From positions 7,192,001 through 7,256,000 of the forward strand of contig NZ_BAAAWE010000001.1 in assembly GCF_039534915.1 (NCBI RefSeq): 64,000 bases of DNA. Direction: 5' to 3'. Source of the stretch: Streptomyces roseofulvus (GTDB lineage Bacteria > Actinomycetota > Actinomycetes > Streptomycetales > Streptomycetaceae). This document shows, piece by piece, positions 60,665-64,000 of this stretch. The notes beneath the pieces are model-generated. The model made no database searches. It saw only the letters and a program-made list of their open reading frames with translations, and was not told the origin of the DNA. A program made the position numbers and the translations under genes. Positions within the stretch are counted from its first letter, which is position 1, and each line of letters opens with the position of its first letter.

Positions 60665-63600
60665 CGATTTATCTCCGCCTGCGCGGAGAGCACGTCGGAT
60701 GCTTGTAGACCGGCAGGGCGCCGTCCGACCCACCTCCGCCTGCGCGGAGAGCACGTGGATCTTCTGGACGTAGGACACGACGGCGTCGACCCACCTCCGC
60801 CTGCGCGGAGAGCACGCGCGCAAGCCACCAGGCCGGCGCGTCGAGCCGACCCACCTCCGCCTGCGCGGAGAGCACAACCGCCGGCGCGCCGCGGACATCG
60901 GCTGGGGCGACCCACCTCCGCCTGCGCGGAGAGCACCCGAGCCGGGTGGCCTGGGCGATCGGTGCCAACGACCCACCTCCGCCTGCGCGGAGAGCACTTC
61001 GCCTCCCGGGCGAGGAAGCGGCTGAACGCCGACCCACCTCCGCCTGCGCGGAGAGCACCCGATGTTCTCCAGCGCCCTGGACGCCTGGGACGACCCACCT
61101 CCGCCTGCGCGGAGAGCACGACACCTTCACGAGGGTCGCCAACTGATTGGCCGACCCACCTCCGCCTGCGCGGAGAGCACTCCATGGCCTCCTCGTACGT
61201 GTAGCCCCACTGCGACCCACCTCCGCCTGCGCGGAGAGCACGCGTGCGAGGGGTCCGGCTCACCGGGTGCGATCGACCCACCTCCGCCTGCGCGGAGAGC
61301 ACCTACTCGACGGGAAGTTCTGCGGACTGACTCGCGACCCACCTCCGCCTGCGCGGAGAGCACTCCACACCTCCCACAATCGATCATGCCTGCGGCGACC
61401 CACCTCCGCCTGCGCGGAGAGCACTCGACCAGGGCGGCGCGGAGGAGGTTCTCATCCGACCCACCTCCGCCTGCGCGGAGAGCACAGGTCGCGACGGAGC
61501 TGGTAGCCCATGAAGGTCGACCCACCTCCGCCTGCGCGGAGAGCACGGCTTTCCCCGCCCCGATCACCGCCACCTGGGCGACCCACCTCCGCCTGCGCGG
61601 AGAGCACCAGGGCGTCCTCGGTGCTCTCGAATACGGGTGCGACCCACCTCCGCCTGCGCGGAGAGCACAACCCGGACAAGCTGTGGCTCGACAGCGAAGC
61701 CGACCCACCTCCGCCTGCGCGGAGAGCACCATGATCACACAATGTAGGGTCTGACCTACAGCGACCCACCTCCGCCTGCGCGGAGAGCACGTGCGGGCAG
61801 CCGGCCGCGGACGAAGTCGACGGCGACCCACCTCCGCCTGCGCGGAGAGCACCGTCCCCATCCGACCATGTAGAGGGCGCCGGCCGACCCACCTCCGCCT
61901 GCGCGGAGAGTACTTGGTCGAGCTTGCCCTCGATGCGGCCGACTCCGACCCACCTCCGCCTGCGCGGAGAGCACTTCAGGAGGTCGAGTTCCGCGCCTGC
62001 CTGGATCGACCCACCTCCGCCTGCGCGGAGAGCACACGCGCGGCACATCGCAGATCGCGCCCGATGACGACCCACCTCCGCCTGCGCGGAGAGCACAACG
62101 TACCGAGAGGGCCGTCGGCCGGCCCGGAGGACCCACCTCCGCCTGCGCGGAGAGCACAAGAAGGACCCCACCCCGGACCTCATCGAAGGCGACCCACCTC
62201 CGCCTGCGCGGAGAGCACTCCTACCAGGCCACCCGCGGCGGTGAGAAGAACGCCCCACCTCCGCCTGCGCGGAGAGCACTCGCGTGACGGTGAGAGCAGG
62301 CCGTTCTCCACCGACCCACCTCCGCCTGCGCGGAGAGCACCCGTCCTCGTTCTCGAAGAGCAGCCACAGCTCCGACCCACCTCCGCCTGCGCGGAGAGCA
62401 CGGACATGGCCCGGCCGATCTCGTGGGGTTCGAGGACCCACCTCCGCCTGCGCGGAGAGCACGGATCCACGAGGAACGACGTGCCCCAGCAGACCGACCC
62501 ACCTCCGCCTGCGTGGAGAGCACTCCATCGCCTCCATCAGCTGCTCCTCGACGGACGACCCACCTCCGCCTGCGCGGAGAGCACCCCAGGGACCGCAGCC
62601 CCTCCGGCCGGTACGTCGACCCACCTCCGCCTGCGCGGAGAGCACGCGCTGTGCACCGTCCAGCCACGGCCGGCGGCCGACCCACCTCCGCCTGCGCGGA
62701 GAGCACGCCTCCAGCAACACCGGCGCCAGACCCTTCGCCGACCCACCTCCGCCTGCGCGGAGAGCACCAGTACACGGCCCACGGCCCGTCCAGCATCTCC
62801 GACCCACCTCCGCCTGCGCGGAGAGCACTCAACCGCCCACTGCACGCCCGCGTCGTACCGCGACCCACCTCCGCCTGCGCGGAGAGCACCTTGCGCTTGT
62901 CCGTCCAGTGGATCCCCATCGCGACCCACCTCCGCCTGCGCGGAGAGCACTCCGCGGCGGCGTCGCTCAGGGTCCGGGTGAACGACCCACCTCCGCCTGC
63001 GCGGAGAGCACGAGTTCGGCGATATCGACTACATCGAACTGGACGACCCACCTCCGCCTGCGCGGAGAGCACTTCCTCACGGCTCGCACGGCGGACGCGA
63101 ACAACGACCCACCTCCGCCTGCGCGGAGAGCACTCCGACAGGATCGCCGGCGACGACAGCACCATCTGACCCACCTCCGCCTGCGCGGAGAGCACACCTA
63201 CGTCCGCGACACCGGCACCGGGAACGTCGACCCACCTCCGCCTGCGCGGAGAGCACGTGACGAACGGTCGTGCCGCGACGACCTGAGCCGACCCACCTCC
63301 GCCTGCGCGGAGAGCACGGCTGCGGCTGCGGCTTTGGCGGGTTGTTTGGCGACCCACCTCCGCCTGCGCGGAGAGCACCTTTCCCGCGCCGACCCGGAAG
63401 GAAATCGAGACGACCCACCTCCGCCTGCGCGGAGAGCACTGACGTCACGGGACAGCTTGTCGGAATCGAGACGACCCACCTCCGCCTGCGCGGAGAGCAC
63501 GCGCCCAGTCCGACACCGTCCCTGCGCCCGGCCTGACCCACCTCCGCCTGCGCGGAGAGCACCCGATGACGACCGGCGTCGTCACCGACAAGAGCGACCC

Positions 63601-64000
63601 ACCTCCGCCTGCGCGGAGAGCACGCGGTACGTCTTGCCCCGGATGACGACCGTGTCGACCCACCTCCGCCTGCGCGGAGAGCACCGCCAGGAACGACAGC
63701 TGGCCGCCGCCGCCTCCGACCCACCTCCGCCTGCGTGGAGAGCACGGCTCTCGCGCACCTCCGGGGAGGTTGTGGATCGACCCACCTCCGCCTGCGCGGA
63801 GAGCACGCCACCTTCGTGCTGAAGGAGTTCGAGGACGTCGACCCACCTCCGCCTGCGCGGAGAGCACTGGACGGAGAGCAGCGGTCGTAGCGGCTGCTCC
63901 GACCCACCTCCGCCTGCGCGGAGAGCACGAGGAGCGCCTGGAGGCCGACATCACCAACGCCGACCCACCTCCGCCTGCGCGGAGAGCACGGTCACGTCCC
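60665..64000 (-). CRISPR. type I-E CRISPR array, 55 repeats visible, continuing past the window
   Basis: The repeats, read on the minus strand, are GTGCTCTCCGCGCAGGCGGA followed by GGTGGGTC (28 nt, 29 with the variable last base), with spacers of 32-33 nt and a 60-62 nt period. This fits the I-E repeat of actinobacteria. I counted 55 repeat ends from 60693 to 63989 and 54 full spacers. The leftmost repeat (60665-60693) has a diverged 3' end, TTTATCTCC on the plus strand, which marks the trailer. The leader and cas genes should lie to the right. Open frames inside the array are artefacts of the repeats. Confidence 0.97.

Noticed and set aside
60635..63957. Many long frames across the array, such as a 512-codon plus-strand frame and a 458-codon minus-strand frame
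   Set aside because: Their repeated PTSACAEST/THLRLRGEH or CSPRRRRWV units are the CRISPR repeat read in each frame; they are not proteins.

Overview
The window is high-GC actinobacterial chromosome, most likely Streptomyces or a close relative. The evidence is the G/C-rich third codon positions, many GTG/TTG starts with GGAGG-type ribosome sites, stop/start overlaps (GTGA, ATGA, TGATG), a SpoIIE/PAS/GAF phosphatase, and many DUF317-type proteins, which I know from Streptomyces mobile elements. No rRNA or tRNA gene was seen.

Positions 1-12.8 kb hold a catabolic cluster. A TetR repressor gene faces a co-directional gene train: short-chain dehydrogenase, APH-type kinase, acyl-CoA dehydrogenase, Baeyer-Villiger monooxygenase (BVMO), alpha/beta hydrolase, GMC oxidoreductase, aldehyde dehydrogenase and acyl-CoA synthetase. 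A 26-bp palindromic terminator and a second, paralogous TetR gene close the cluster. The gene set suggests oxidation of an alcohol or ketone to an ester or lactone, hydrolysis, CoA activation and removal of an internal hydroxyl by the kinase/dehydrogenase pair (inference).

Positions 13-24.6 kb carry a cation/proton antiporter, a DUF1345 membrane protein, a membrane alpha/beta hydrolase, an MBL-fold hydrolase, a PAS-PAS-GAF-SpoIIE-HATPase phosphatase and the transhydrogenase genes pntA and pntB. An ACTC...GAGT palindrome recurs at five places from 0.1 to 26 kb and looks like the operator of a local regulon. From 24.6 to 32.3 kb there is a decayed IS30 transposase, two small membrane-protein genes, a TetR gene, a CYP102-type self-sufficient P450 and a zinc alcohol dehydrogenase. 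These last three share a GTGAC-N3-GTCAC-like site.

Positions 32.6-58.6 kb are an accessory island. It starts with a DUF5655 protein, a PPOX-fold protein, several decayed genes and an AbiJ-like nuclease. Then follow about 22 minus-strand genes in an almost continuous, overlapping train. They encode DUF317 paralogues, a DnaB N-domain protein, a cytosine-5 DNA methyltransferase, a PAPS-reductase-like protein, four proteins sharing a C-terminal domain, a VirD4/TraG-like coupling ATPase, an ATP-grasp ligase and a relaxase-like protein without the usual histidines. A 42-bp, 39/42-identical direct repeat lies at 33743 and 58581, bracketing most of the island. No integrase, Rep or origin was recognised.

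Positions 58.6-60.65 kb are two back-to-back IS5-family elements. From 60665 to the right edge runs a type I-E CRISPR array with 55 visible repeats. Its degenerate terminal repeat is at the left, so the leader and any cas genes should lie to the right of the window.
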